A stretch of 64,000 nt of DNA from contig JADKFD010000009.1 in assembly GCA_016717705.1 (NCBI GenBank), forward strand, positions 62,001 to 126,000, read 5' to 3'. Each line of letters opens with the position of its first letter. The first letter of the stretch is position 1. The position numbers and the translations under genes were made by a program. Below the pieces are notes generated by a model. That model saw nothing but the letters and a program-made list of their open reading frames with translations. It was not told the DNA's origin and did no database searches. The stretch is from Rhodanobacteraceae bacterium. Its GTDB lineage: Bacteria > Pseudomonadota > Gammaproteobacteria > Xanthomonadales > SZUA-5. This document shows, piece after piece, positions 9,030 through 22,790 of this stretch.

Positions 9030-10313
9030 ATGCCCACCAACCACGAAACTTTCCTTGCCGCCCAGGCGGTCATTCCCGGCGGCGTCAATTCGCCGGTGCG
9101 CGCGTTCAAGCAGGTCGGCGGCGAGCCGTTTTTCGTCGCCCGCGCGCAGGGGCCGTACCTTTGGGATGTCGAGGGCAAGCGCTACATCGACTACATCGGC
9201 TCCTGGGGGCCGATGATCGCCGGGCATTCGCACCCCAAGGTGGTCAAGGCGGTGCAGGAGATGGCGGCGATCGGCATGAGCTATGGCTGTCCGAATCCGC
9301 TGGAAACCGATCTGGCGCGCGAGATCATCAAGCTGGTGCCGAGCGTGGAACTGGTGCGTTTCGTGTCCTCGGGCACCGAGGCCTGCCTGTCGGCGATCCG
9401 CCTGGCGCGTGGTTACACCGGGCGCGACCGCATCCTCAAGTTCGCCGGCTGTTACCACGGCCACGGCGACTCCTTCCTGGTCAAGGCCGGCAGTGGCGTA
9501 CTGACGCTGGGCCTGCCCAATTCGCCGGGCGTGCCCAAGGCGCTGGCCGATCTGACCATCACCGCCGACTTCAACGATCTGGACCAGGTGCGCGCGATCT
9601 TCAAGGAGATCGGCCACGAGATCGCCGCGGTGATCGTCGAGCCGATCGCCGGCAACATGAACATGATTGCGCCACTGCCGGGCTTTCTCGAAGGCCTGCG
9701 CGACATCTGCGACGACTACGGTTCGGTGTTCATCGTCGACGAAGTGATGACCGGTTTTCGCGTCGCGCTCGGTGGCGCGCAAGAGGTTTACGGCGTCACG
9801 CCGGATATCACCACCTTCGGCAAGGTCATCGGCGCCGGCATGCCGGTTGGCGCCTACGGCGGCAAGCGCGAGATCATGGAAAAGATCGCGCCACTCGGCC
9901 CGGTTTATCAGGCCGGTACGCTGTCCGGCAATCCGGTGGCGATGGCGGCGGGGCTCGCCAACCTCAGGTTGATTCAGGAGCCGGGGTTTTTCGAGTCGCT
10001 CACGGCAAGAACGGAAGAGCTGTGCAAAGGCCTGGAGGTTGCGGCGCGTTCTGCTGGTGTGGCGCTTCACACGACTTCGATAGGCGGCATGTTCGGCATG
10101 TTCTTCACCCGCGAGAGCGCCGTGCACACCTTCGCGCAAGCGCAGGCGTGCGACATCGAGGCCTTCAAGCGCTTCTTCCATGCTTGCCTGAAGCGCGGCG
10201 TGTACTTCGCGCCGAGTGCCTACGAGGCCGGTTTCACGTCAAGCACGCACGATGAGTCGGTGATCGCCGAAACCTTGCGCGTAGCTGCGCAAGCCTTCGC
10301 CGAAATCGCCTGA
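9030..10313 (+). CDS. hemL: Glutamate-1-semialdehyde 2,1-aminomutase
   Basis: Converts glutamate-1-semialdehyde to 5-aminolevulinate, the tetrapyrrole precursor in the C5 pathway. PLP enzyme of 427 residues. Conserved features include IPGGVNSPVRAF near the N-terminus, SSGTEACLSAIRLARGYTGR, the GCYHGHGD loop, FIVDEVMTGFR, and the PLP lysine K265 in TTFGKVIGAGMPVGAYGG. Length and motifs match the family throughout. An ArsR/methyltransferase gene follows after a short gap. Confidence 0.98.
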   Translation: MPTNHETFLAAQAVIPGGVNSPVRAFKQVGGEPFFVARAQGPYLWDVEGKRYIDYIGSWGPMIAGHSHPKVVKAVQEMAAIGMSYGCPNPLETDLAREIIKLVPSVELVRFVSSGTEACLSAIRLARGYTGRDRILKFAGCYHGHGDSFLVKAGSGVLTLGLPNSPGVPKALADLTITADFNDLDQVRAIFKEIGHEIAAVIVEPIAGNMNMIAPLPGFLEGLRDICDDYGSVFIVDEVMTGFRVALGGAQEVYGVTPDITTFGKVIGAGMPVGAYGGKREIMEKIAPLGPVYQAGTLSGNPVAMAAGLANLRLIQEPGFFESLTARTEELCKGLEVAARSAGVALHTTSIGGMFGMFFTRESAVHTFAQAQACDIEAFKRFFHACLKRGVYFAPSAYEAGFTSSTHDESVIAETLRVAAQAFAEIA

Positions 10314-10350
10314 GGCTCGCGCCATCGAACTGAATGCGTCGACCGATCTC

Positions 10351-11250
10351 TTGCGCGTGCTCGCCGACGCGAGCCGCGTGCGCCTGCTCGCGCTGCTGGT
10401 CGACGAAGAACTGACCGTCGCCGAGCTGTCGACGATCATGCGCTTGAAACAGCCGCGCGTATCGACGCATCTGGCCCGACTGAAGGAGTCGGGCCTGGTG
10501 GTCGACCGCCGTTCCGGCGTCGCCGCCTACTATCGTGCGGCGATCGGCGACTGGCCGGCGCCGACGCGCGCGCTGTGGGACAGCCTTTACGAGCACACCC
10601 GCGATGCGGTGCTGGCGGAAGATCGCACGCGCCGCCAGGAGGTGTTGGCGGCTCGCAGCGGCAACGGCAACTGGGCCGACAGCGTCGCCGGAGACATGGA
10701 GCGCCACTATTCGCCGGGCCGTACCTGGGAGGCGTCTATGCGCGCCTGCCTGGAGTTGCTGGAACTCGGCGACGTGCTCGATGTGGCCTCGGGAGACGGC
10801 GCGCTGGCGCAGTTGCTGGCGCCGCGCGCGCGCACCTTGACCTGTGTCGACTTGAGCGAACGCGTGGTAGCCGCCGGTCAGGCACGACTGGCAGACCAGT
10901 CGCATGCGCGCGTGCTGCAGGGGGATATGCACGAGTTGCCGTTGGCCGATCACAGCGTCGATCTGGTGCTGTTGCTGCAGGCGCTGCCCTTCTCGGAACG
11001 GCCCGGCCGCGTGTTGGCCGAGGCCGCGCGGGTGCTGCGGCCCGATGGCCGCTTGCTGCTGACCTGCCTCGACCAGCACGAACACCGCTCGGTGGTGGCG
11101 CCGTTCGGCCATCGCAACCTCGGCTTCCTGCCGGCGGACTTGCGCCGCCTGATCGGCGACGCCGGCTTTCCGGACACCCGCATCAGCTCCGGCGGCGTCG
11201 AGGCCCGCCCGCCGCATTTCCAGGTGTGGGTGGCGACGGCGCGCCGGTGA
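10351..11250 (+). CDS. ArsR-type regulator fused to SAM-dependent methyltransferase
   Basis: About 299 residues. The N-terminal winged helix (VLADASRVRLLALLVDEELT, then QPRVSTHLARLKESGLV) is ArsR-like. The C-terminal half is a class I methyltransferase with DVASGDGALAQLLAP as the SAM loop and LPLADHSVDLVLLLQAL as motif IV. No metal-binding cysteines are visible. The only standard start is the TTG at 10351, which cuts close to helix 1; a CTG at 10330 would give a more natural N-terminus, and a stop at 10282 limits further extension. Proteins of this architecture often neighbour methionine-cycle genes, and metH follows here, suggesting regulation tied to SAM/homocysteine metabolism (inference). 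Confidence 0.85.
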   Translation: MRVLADASRVRLLALLVDEELTVAELSTIMRLKQPRVSTHLARLKESGLVVDRRSGVAAYYRAAIGDWPAPTRALWDSLYEHTRDAVLAEDRTRRQEVLAARSGNGNWADSVAGDMERHYSPGRTWEASMRACLELLELGDVLDVASGDGALAQLLAPRARTLTCVDLSERVVAAGQARLADQSHARVLQGDMHELPLADHSVDLVLLLQALPFSERPGRVLAEAARVLRPDGRLLLTCLDQHEHRSVVAPFGHRNLGFLPADLRRLIGDAGFPDTRISSGGVEARPPHFQVWVATARR

Positions 11251-11254
11251 AGCG

Positions 11255-11411
11255 GTGTTGGTTGTTGGTGTTGGTGTTGGTTGGCATCGCGCGCAGCGCG
11301 CCCCACAACCCGCCGAAACACCCCGCAAGAATTGTAGGAGCGCGCTTGCGCGCGATGCTTCTCGCTCCAACACCAACACCAACACCAACACCAACAACTA
11401 CCAACACCAGC
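11255..11411. repeat. TGGTGT hexamer inverted repeat with internal hairpins
   Basis: The left side carries tandem GTTGGT/GTTGGTGTTG units (about 11255-11283) and the right side the complementary CCAACACCAACACCAACACC run (about 11372-11411). Between them are GC-rich hairpins, including a GTAG-headed one beginning GTAGGAGCGCGCTTGCGCGC near 11335. The whole could fold into one long cruciform. It occupies most of the metH leader. Confidence 0.8.
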
Positions 11412-11412
11412 G

Positions 11413-11440
11413 TTTGCCTATACAATCCATCGCTCTATCA
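11413..11440 (+). promoter_or_regulatory. Candidate sigma70-like promoter for metH
   Basis: TTGCCT at 11413-11418 is followed by a 16-base spacer and TATCAA, a moderate match to -35 and -10 elements. It is the most AT-rich part of the leader and sits just downstream of the hexamer repeat. No experimental support is implied. Confidence 0.3.
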
Positions 11441-11452
11441 AGATTAAAGGAT

Positions 11453-11470
11453 CGGCCGTCCAGACGGCCG
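11453..11470 (+). promoter_or_regulatory. Hairpin immediately upstream of metH start
   Basis: CGGCCGTC-CA-GACGGCCG is a perfect 8-bp stem ending ten bases before the ATG, followed by AAACGAGCAG. It could shade the ribosome site. I do not see the conserved cores of SAH or SAM riboswitches here. Confidence 0.4.
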
Positions 11471-11480
11471 AAACGAGCAG

Positions 11481-15415
<3,935 letters not shown>

Positions 15416-15446
15416 CGCGCGCGACGCGTGCCGCGCGGCCCTGCCC

Positions 15447-15472
15447 GCTGGCGCCGCGCCCGCGGCGCCAGC
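15447..15472 (+). terminator. Strong hairpin after metH
   Basis: GCTGGCGCCGCG and CGCGGCGCCAGC form a perfect 12-bp stem with a 2-base apex, 31 bases after the metH stop. No T-tract follows, so it is a possible 3' stabiliser or imperfect terminator. The rest of the gap to 15647 shows only a TACAAT (15607-15612) that might serve as a -10 for the kinase gene. Confidence 0.45.
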
Positions 15473-15647
15473 ATGACCCTTGCTTCGATGCGACCGAACT
15501 TGCCCGGAGGCTTCCGCCGAATCCCGCAGGCTTGCGGTCTGGCGGGCCAAAACGGGTATCGCTACACGGAGCGCAAGACTTTGTTCAGAGGCACCCCCGC
15601 TTTAGCTACAATGTGACGTTCTGACTCCAGCGGACAATGACCTCGGC

Positions 15648-18173
15648 GTGGGCCCTATTTCCATACCAGGCTACGAGATAGAGCGCGAGCTAGGGGTTGG
15701 CGGCATGGCGCGGGTGTATCTCGCGATCCAGTCGTCGCTCGAAAGGCGCGTCGCGCTGAAGGTCATGGCGCCGGCATTGGCGGCGGATGCGACCTTTTCC
15801 AAGCGCTTCCTGCGCGAAGCCCGCACCATTGCGTCGTTGACGCATCCGCATATCGTTGCGGTCTACGAAGTCGGCGTGACCACCGATCATCTGCATTATT
15901 TCTCGATGCAGTTCCTGCCCGGCGGCGATTTCGCCCAGCGCATGCGCAAGGGCGTCGAACAGGCCGAGATCGTGCGGGTGTTGACCGGCATCGCCAAGGC
16001 CCTTGGCTTTGCCCACCAGCAGGGCGTCGTCCATCGCGATGTCACCCCCGGCAACATCATGTTCGATGCCGCGGACACCCCGCTGCTGACTGATTTTGGC
16101 ATCGCCCGGGCGCTGAGCGGCTCAACCCGCATCACCAGCACCGGCGTCAGCATCGGCACCAGCAATTACATGAGCCCCGAGCAGGCGCGCGGCGCCGAGG
16201 TCGATGCGCGCTCGGACCTGTACAGCCTGGGCGCCCTCGCTTTCGAGGCGCTGGCCGGGCGTCCGCCATACCAGGGACCGGATGGTTTCGCGGTGGCTTA
16301 CGCCCATGTGTTCGAGCCGATTCCGCGCCTGCCGCAGGAGCTCCGTCACTGGCAGGCTTTCATCGACAAGGCGCTGGCCAAGGATCCCAAGGACCGGTTT
16401 GCCGCCGCCGACGAATTCATCGCTGGCCTGCAGGGTGTGCCGGTGCCCGGCCGCGGCGTCGTGGCGCCGGTCCCACGGACCCGCGACACCCTGCCGGTGG
16501 CCGCGCAGGGCAACACGGTGATCGAAAACCTGGCACGTCAGGTCGAATTGCCGGTTGATCCCGCGCCGTCGCGGCCGCAGCCATGGGCGCGCCTGGCCTT
16601 GATTCTGGTGCTGATCGCCGGACTGGGCGCAGCGGCCTACGGGCTGTGGCAGCGATCGCCAGGCAAGCCGACGGCGGCGCCGCCGGCTACCGCGGTGATG
16701 CCGCAAACGCCGCCGGTCAAGCCGGCACCCGTCGTGGCGCCTGCGATTGCCGATCCGGTGACGCCGGGGCCGCCTGCCGACGCGACCGCCACTGGAGCGA
16801 GCGAGCCGGGCAGCGAGTTGCTGCCGCCAATCGACGGCGAGGTCGCGGTGCCGGTCGAAGGCGAGGTCCCGCCGCCGACCGCCGCGGAATTCACCGTTCC
16901 GCCGCCGGAGCAGGTCATCGCCACCTTCCTCGATCTGGGCAAGGCGCTGCTGGGCATGCAGCGCTTGTTGCTGCCGCCCGAGGCCAACGCCACCTTGTTC
17001 TACGCGCGCGTGCTGGCGCTCGATCCGCGGAACGAGTCGGCGCGTGCCGGCTTGTCGGCGGTGGTCGATGCGTACCTGGCGCTGGCTGACGTCGATCTCG
17101 ACGCCGGCCGCGTCGCCGAGGGCAAGGAGCGCCTGGATCGCGCGCGCCAGGTTGCCGCGACACCGGGCCTGGACAAGGCCGCCTTGCTGACGCGCATCGA
17201 CGCGCGCTGGAACCAGCGCGTCGCCGCGCTGCGCGAGAGCGCGCGCACGGCTCTGGCCAGCTGGCGCGGCAACGAGGCTGAAGCGATCGTTGTCAAGGCC
17301 TTGACCCTGGTCCCCGGCGACAAGGAACTGACCCAGTGGCTGGCGGAAGCCAAGGTCATTGGCAAGCCCGGCTATCGCTTCCGCGACAGCGCCGATTCCC
17401 CGGAACTGATGATCGTCGGCGGCGGCAGCGCGATGCTCGGCGGCAGCCGTCGCGGCGGCGATGTGCGCGTCGACCTCAAGCAGCCATTTGCGGTTGCCCG
17501 GCGCGAAACCAGCGTTGCCGACTTCCGGCGTTTCGTCGATGCGGCCAAACACGCGGTGACCCGCGAAAGCTGCCGCGACGGCGACGGCGGCTTCTTTTCT
17601 TCCGGATCGAAGAGCCGCACCTGGCGCGAACCGGGGTTTACCCAGGGCGGCGACCATCCAGTGGTCTGCGTCGGCTTCGATGATGCCAGCGCTTATGCGC
17701 GCTGGCTGTCACAGACCACCGGAAAGAAATACCGTCTGCTGTCCGAAGCCGAGTGGCAGTTCCTGGCGGGCCAGGTCAAATCCAGACCCTGCGCCACGGG
17801 CAACCGCGCCGACCAGAGCTACAAGAAGGCAGAAGGTGGCAGTGGCGCACTCAACTGCGACGACGGCTTCGCCATGACCGCCCCGGCCGGGCGCTTTGAG
17901 GCGTCGCCGCCCGGAATCTATGATATTGAGGGCAATGTGCGCGAATGGGTCGCCGATTGCGCGAACGACAGCCATGTCGGGCGTCCGGCAGATCAGAGCG
18001 CGCGCAGCGGCGGGAACTGCAACGAGCGCATGATCATGGGGAGTGCCTGGCACAGCGACGATGATGAGCCGGCGGTGATCGTCAGGCGCGCCGAAGGGCG
18101 CAAATGGCTGAGCAACACGGTCGGATTCCGCGTGGCGCGCGACCTGGAACCGGTCGCCGCGACGCAGCGTTGA
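15648..18173 (+). CDS. Hanks-type Ser/Thr kinase with TPR-like region and FGE-like domain
   Basis: 841-residue predicted inner-membrane kinase. The kinase domain spans about residues 8-275: glycine loop GVGGMARVYLA, K38, catalytic loop HRDVTPGN (D131, T133, N136), D149-F-G. Thr replaces the usual Lys at 133. One membrane helix is near 312-332 (ARLALILVLIAGLGAAAYGL), then a Pro-rich stretch, a helical TPR-like region (about 430-590), and a C-terminal formylglycine-generating-enzyme-like domain from about 600 (VGFDDASAYARWL, LLSEAEWQFLAG, IYDIEGNVREWVADC). The late Cys pair used by true FGE catalysts is not seen, so this domain probably binds a ligand. Start is GTG. A double-FHA gene follows 40 bases later, a likely phospho-threonine partner. 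Confidence 0.92.
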   Translation: MGPISIPGYEIERELGVGGMARVYLAIQSSLERRVALKVMAPALAADATFSKRFLREARTIASLTHPHIVAVYEVGVTTDHLHYFSMQFLPGGDFAQRMRKGVEQAEIVRVLTGIAKALGFAHQQGVVHRDVTPGNIMFDAADTPLLTDFGIARALSGSTRITSTGVSIGTSNYMSPEQARGAEVDARSDLYSLGALAFEALAGRPPYQGPDGFAVAYAHVFEPIPRLPQELRHWQAFIDKALAKDPKDRFAAADEFIAGLQGVPVPGRGVVAPVPRTRDTLPVAAQGNTVIENLARQVELPVDPAPSRPQPWARLALILVLIAGLGAAAYGLWQRSPGKPTAAPPATAVMPQTPPVKPAPVVAPAIADPVTPGPPADATATGASEPGSELLPPIDGEVAVPVEGEVPPPTAAEFTVPPPEQVIATFLDLGKALLGMQRLLLPPEANATLFYARVLALDPRNESARAGLSAVVDAYLALADVDLDAGRVAEGKERLDRARQVAATPGLDKAALLTRIDARWNQRVAALRESARTALASWRGNEAEAIVVKALTLVPGDKELTQWLAEAKVIGKPGYRFRDSADSPELMIVGGGSAMLGGSRRGGDVRVDLKQPFAVARRETSVADFRRFVDAAKHAVTRESCRDGDGGFFSSGSKSRTWREPGFTQGGDHPVVCVGFDDASAYARWLSQTTGKKYRLLSEAEWQFLAGQVKSRPCATGNRADQSYKKAEGGSGALNCDDGFAMTAPAGRFEASPPGIYDIEGNVREWVADCANDSHVGRPADQSARSGGNCNERMIMGSAWHSDDDEPAVIVRRAEGRKWLSNTVGFRVARDLEPVAATQR

Positions 18174-18213
18174 TCTGCTGCATGGGCACTTTTGGGTATT
18201 TCTTGGGGGACGA

Positions 18214-19029
18214 ATGAAGCTACTTTTTCCGAATGGTGAGCACGCGCCGGTCGAACTCGACTCCGGGCGCGCCGTGCTGGGCAGCGCTGCCGATGCCGAC
18301 ATCGCGCTGATGGCGCCGGGGATTGCCCCGCGCCACGTCGAGATCGAGTTTACCGGCGCCACGGCCAAGCTCACCGTTTCGCACCCCGAGAATCTGGTGA
18401 CGGTCAACGGCAAGGCGGTCACCACCAGCATCGAACTGAAGCCGGGCGATCTGGTGACCTTCGCCGCGATCCGTGCACGCGCGGTCGCGGTGGAAAAGGC
18501 CAGCCATGCGCCGCCACCGAAGCCGCGCGATATCGATGTCGACGACGACGGGCGCACCAAGGTGCGGGTGGCGCTGCCCAAGTTCGTCCTGCGCGGAGTC
18601 TCCGGCGTCACCTTCGGCAAGATCTACCCGGTGCAGTCGACGGTGGTCATCGGTCGTCAGAGCGAATGCGAGATTCCCATCCCCTCGGAAGAGGTCTCGC
18701 GTCGGCATGCCGAACTGCGGGTCACGCCCGATGGCGTCATGGTCGAGGACCTGGGTTCGTCGAATGGCACCTACGTCAATGACCGTCGCATCACGCGCCA
18801 GCTGATGAAGGCGGGCGACGAGCTGCGTCTGGACACCATTCGCTTTCTGTTGCTGGCACCCGGCCAGGAAATGGGCCAGGCTGCGGCGCGCAACGAGGCT
18901 CCCGCGCCTTCCCCGGCGGCCGCCAGACCGGTGGCGAAATCGAGTCGTACTGGTTTGATGTGGGCGATCGTCGCCGTGGCCATTCTGTCGTTGAGCGCCG
19001 TTGCGGCGCGCCTGATGGGCTTGTTCTAG
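18214..19029 (+). CDS. Double FHA-domain protein with C-terminal membrane anchor
   Basis: 271 residues. The first FHA-like region (about 1-95) is degenerate. The second (about 125-205) is canonical, with VVIGRQSECEIPIPSEEVSRRHAELRV and DLGSSNGTYVNDRRI holding the Arg, Ser, His and Asn phosphothreonine contacts. A Pro/Ala linker leads to a terminal helix (LMWAIVAVAILSLSAVAARL). Placed directly after a Ser/Thr kinase gene on the same strand, it probably reads that kinase's phosphorylation (inference). Targets are unknown. Confidence 0.9.
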   Translation: MKLLFPNGEHAPVELDSGRAVLGSAADADIALMAPGIAPRHVEIEFTGATAKLTVSHPENLVTVNGKAVTTSIELKPGDLVTFAAIRARAVAVEKASHAPPPKPRDIDVDDDGRTKVRVALPKFVLRGVSGVTFGKIYPVQSTVVIGRQSECEIPIPSEEVSRRHAELRVTPDGVMVEDLGSSNGTYVNDRRITRQLMKAGDELRLDTIRFLLLAPGQEMGQAAARNEAPAPSPAAARPVAKSSRTGLMWAIVAVAILSLSAVAARLMGLF

Positions 19030-19150
19030 GCGCAGTCGCAGCGGCCAGGATGCAAGGTCTGGCGCGGCCGGAGCGGCGCTGCAGAGCGCCGCGCGCCAAC
19101 GCCGCGTTGCCCGCAGTTGCGGCAGGGGCGCGGCGGTCGCTGTCCTTGCG

Positions 19151-20050
19151 TCAGGCCTGCCAGCGCAAGGACAGATCGATGGCACGCACATGCTTGGTGA
19201 GCGCGCCGATCGAGATGTAGTCGACGCCGAGCGCGCACAACGCCTGCAGGCGCTCCTCGCCGATGCCACCGGAGACTTCCAGTTCGACGCCAGCCGGGCG
19301 CATCGCCACTGCGCTGCGCATGTCGTCCAGCGACAACTCGTCGAGCATGATGCGATCCGGCGCGGCAGCCAGCGCCTCGCGGTATTCAGTCAGTGACTCG
19401 ACTTCGATCTCGACCAGCAGGCCGGGCCACAGCGCCCGCGCCCGCGCAATGGCCGGTGCGATACCGCCAGCGGCAAGGATGTGGTTCTCCTTGATCAACA
19501 CGGCGTCGTAGAGGCCCATCCGGTGGTTCTCGCCGCCACCGACCTTGACCGCGTATTTCTGTGCATAACGCAGTCCGGGCAGGGTCTTGCGCGTGTCCAG
19601 AAGACGCGTGCGGCTGCCGCTGGTGTGCGCCACATGCGCAGCGGTGATGGTGGCGGTTCCCGACAGCGTCTGCAGGAAGTTGAGCGCGCTGCGCTCGGCG
19701 CTGAGCAGTGCGCGCGCCTGTGCGCGAATGCTGCAGAGCTGCGCGTTGGCCGCGACCCTGGCGCCATCGGCGTACTGCCAGTCGATCCTGCACGCCGGAT
19801 CGAGGCTGGCAAAGCAGGCATCGAACCACGCCTGACCCGCCAGCACCATCGGCTCGCGTGCGATGACCGTCGCTAAGCCCTGGGTCGCAGCATCCACCAG
19901 GGCCGCGCTGGCATCGCCGCTGCCGATGTCTTCAGCCAGGGCACGGGCCACATCGGCGGCGACGATCGCCGCGCAGGGTGCACCGACCTTGATCGGCTCG
20001 CCGGGCGGCATCGGGTACGAAGCAGGCATGAGGGGAAGGCTCGTCGGCAT
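19151..20050 (-). CDS. nadC: Nicotinate-nucleotide pyrophosphorylase (quinolinate phosphoribosyltransferase)
   Basis: Converts quinolinate and PRPP to nicotinate mononucleotide, CO2 and PPi in NAD synthesis. 299 residues. ALAEDIGSGDAS opens the domain; AERSALNFLQTLSGTAT and TRLLDTRKTLPGLRYAQKYAVKVGGGENHR are the conserved active-site segments; VEIEVESLTEYREAL and ELEVSGGIGEERL follow. The ATG at 20050 gives a slightly long N-terminus; in-frame ATGs at 20029 and 20011 are alternatives. The gene starts just before the poly-G artefact. A 3-hydroxyanthranilate dioxygenase gene, supplying quinolinate precursor, lies 5.5 kb away. Confidence 0.96.
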   Translation of the reverse strand: MPTSLPLMPASYPMPPGEPIKVGAPCAAIVAADVARALAEDIGSGDASAALVDAATQGLATVIAREPMVLAGQAWFDACFASLDPACRIDWQYADGARVAANAQLCSIRAQARALLSAERSALNFLQTLSGTATITAAHVAHTSGSRTRLLDTRKTLPGLRYAQKYAVKVGGGENHRMGLYDAVLIKENHILAAGGIAPAIARARALWPGLLVEIEVESLTEYREALAAAPDRIMLDELSLDDMRSAVAMRPAGVELEVSGGIGEERLQALCALGVDYISIGALTKHVRAIDLSLRWQA

Positions 20051-20096
20051 CGGGGGAGTGCAAGCATAGACGCGCGGCCACGCAGCCGGGCACAGG

Positions 20097-20248
<152 letters not shown>

Positions 20249-20281
20249 CCCTCGACCCCGGCGTCGCGGGCAGACCTTCCC

Positions 20282-22667
20282 TCAGCGTGCCTGCGTTTCG
20301 CCCTCGGCAGCGCCACCACCATAGTCTCCCGACTGACCGACCGAGCTCTTCAGTCGCTCGACAATGGCATCCAGCGCGCGATCGAACAGTGGTACGTCTT
20401 CCAGCAGCATCGCGCGTCCGTGACGTAGTTCTGCCGCCAGCGCCCAGATCGTCTTGTCGGCGACTTTCAGGCCTTTGCGGTTGACGAACAGGAACTTGCT
20501 GCTGATCGGACTTACCCAGGACAGCTTGGCGCGCTCGGCGCGCGTCTCGCTGTGACGGAACTCGACCCAGGTGCCAACCTTGATGCCTCGGGCCAGGTCG
20601 TAAAAACTGTCCTGGATCTCTGCTTCCGGATCGACTTCGGCCTCGCTGCTTTCCGGCCGTCGCGCCAGTTCGTCGACGAAATTCTCTTCGCCACCGGAGC
20701 CCCTCGTCCGTGGGCTTGGCCATGCGCGTCGGGTCGCTGGTACCACCGCCGTCACCGTCGCCGGCGGTCGCCGTCTCGCTCGCGACCTTGGGCGCGGGAT
20801 CGAGCTGCGATTCGTAGAAGGCGCTCAAGTCGGTCAACAACTGGCGCACATCGTTGTCGTGGTAGGCGACCATCGCCAGCCCCTGGCGCAACACCTTTTC
20901 CATCTCCGGAATCAGCGCCCGCAGTCGCGCGCGCTCGGCATCGGAGTTCTTCGGCTGGGCGGCCCAGACCATCTCGTCGGCAACCCGCAACGAGGTCTTC
21001 CACGGATGCGAGCCTTCGCCCTGGCGCAGAATGGTCAACACCAGCACATTGGCCCAGGGTCGCGTCAGGATATGACGGATGACCTCGGGGAGTTTCTTGC
21101 CTTCGATACGCGACAGAATCTCGCGCGCCGCGGTCTTGCGCGCGCCTTGCAGGCGTTCGCGACCGCGGGCGGCCTCGGCTGCGCGCAGCTCGGCGACTTC
21201 CGCGCGCTTGCGCGATGAGCCGACGAATTCTCGAAAATCCTTGAGCAGCCGCTCGAAGATCTGCACGTCGTCGCTGAAATCCTTCAGCAGCGCCTCGACG
21301 ACGCTCTTGACCTTTTCGTAGAAGCGACCGTCCTTGTCGCTCTCCTCGCTCCACGACAAGCCCGCCTGGGCGAGTTCGTCGAGCAACTGGCGCGCCGGAT
21401 GCTCCTTCTGGGCGAACAGTTCCTTGTCGAGGATGGCGCACTTGAGATAGGGAATCTGCAGGCGCGCCAGCAGTGCCTGCATCTCGGCGGGCAGGTTGCG
21501 ATCCTGCAGGATGAACTCGAACAGCATGCCGACCAGGTCGATGGTGTCCTCGTCGACCGCGGCCATGCCGTGCTTCTCGTTGCCCGACCCCAGGCGATGC
21601 AACTGGCCGACCAGTTCTTCCTTGATCTGGACGGTGGGCACCATCTGCATCATCGGGCCCAGGTTGCCCTGCGGCGGCAAGGACACCGCCTGGCTCTGCA
21701 GGATGCTCAGCGCGTTGACCAGGTCATTGGTCGCAAATGCCTGACCGGGCACGCCGCTGAAGCCGCCCGGCGAGATACCGCGCCGCGACGACAGCAAGGA
21801 GCGCACCGTGTTGTACAACTCGATCTGCAACTCGGCTTCGGCAACGGCAGCTGCCGAATAGACATTGCCGCCCGCCTGACTGTCGTACTCGCGCACGGCC
21901 TGCACTTCGGGGCTGGCTTCAGGTCGGCCCGGCGTCGACTGCGCGCGCCGCGTGTTGGCAATCGGGTACTTCAGTTGCGGCAGGACGCCAGCCTGCACCA
22001 GATGATGATTGACCTCCTCGTAGAGCAGATCGAGGCCACCCATCACATGCTTGTCGAACAGCTTCAGGATCAGCAACTTGACGTTGAGGTCGATCTCCAG
22101 TTCGATCAGCGTCGACTGAAAGGACTGACACAGGGTGCGTGGCGCCAACGGATTGTTGTTCTCGTCGACCTTGTTACCCCCGGCCAACACCGACATGCGC
22201 TGTTCGATGGCGTAAAGATGCTGCGAAAGCCGGTTGGTGGCCTTGCCCACCATCGCCGATACCGCCAGCGACTCCTCGAGATCCTTGTCGTCGAACAGGG
22301 CCAATCCCGATGGGCCGGCAGGCGCTTCCTCGACGACGCGCGGCGCCGCCGGGCCAAACTGCGCAAATTCGCGCGTCATCTGCTCCTGGAACAGACGCTC
22401 CACCAACTGCCGCTTCTTGCGCACTTCGCGCATGCCATCGAAGTAGCGTGTCTGGATCGTGTTGTTCTCGGCTTTCTCGGCGAGATCGAACAGCGCGTCG
22501 TCGACGCTGTCGAACAACGCGCCGACCAACAATGCCAGTCGCTTCTGCGCGATCCCGCGGCATTGCTTGATCAGGTCGCCGACTCGGTCCATCGCGTGCG
22601 ACTGTGCTGCCTGTCGCTGCTGCAGATCGACAACCTTGTTGCCCTCGTTGCCGTTGGTCACGAACAT
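20282..22667 (-). CDS. DUF1631 family protein, one apparent frameshift
   Basis: About 795 residues, cytoplasmic, largely helical, with DUF1631 features: DLIKQCRGIAQKRLALLVGALFDSVDDALFDLAEKAENN near the N-terminus and a C-terminal part with GTWVEFRHSETRAERAKLSWVSPISSKFLFVNRKG, which resembles a PilZ-like fold. The frame breaks near 20699-20702: one extra G in GAGGGGCTC changes EGSGGEENFVDELARR into an unrelated tail. Removing it joins the two halves. The ATG at 22667 is taken as start, with GGGG directly upstream. The family is typical of beta/gammaproteobacteria; function is poorly known. Confidence 0.85.
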
Positions 22668-22790
22668 CCCCCTGGATGGGCTGAAGTCGCCACTTCAGCG
22701 CTAGGTACAGATGTGCAGCCTACCGCATACAGCTTGCGCACGTCCTGCCGCCGGGGCAAAGTCGGCGCACGGTCACACAAGGTCGCCAGC

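Noticed and set aside
11251..11480. SAH or SAM riboswitch before metH
   Set aside because: The leader is filled by a hexamer inverted repeat and a simple hairpin; I could not find the conserved riboswitch cores.
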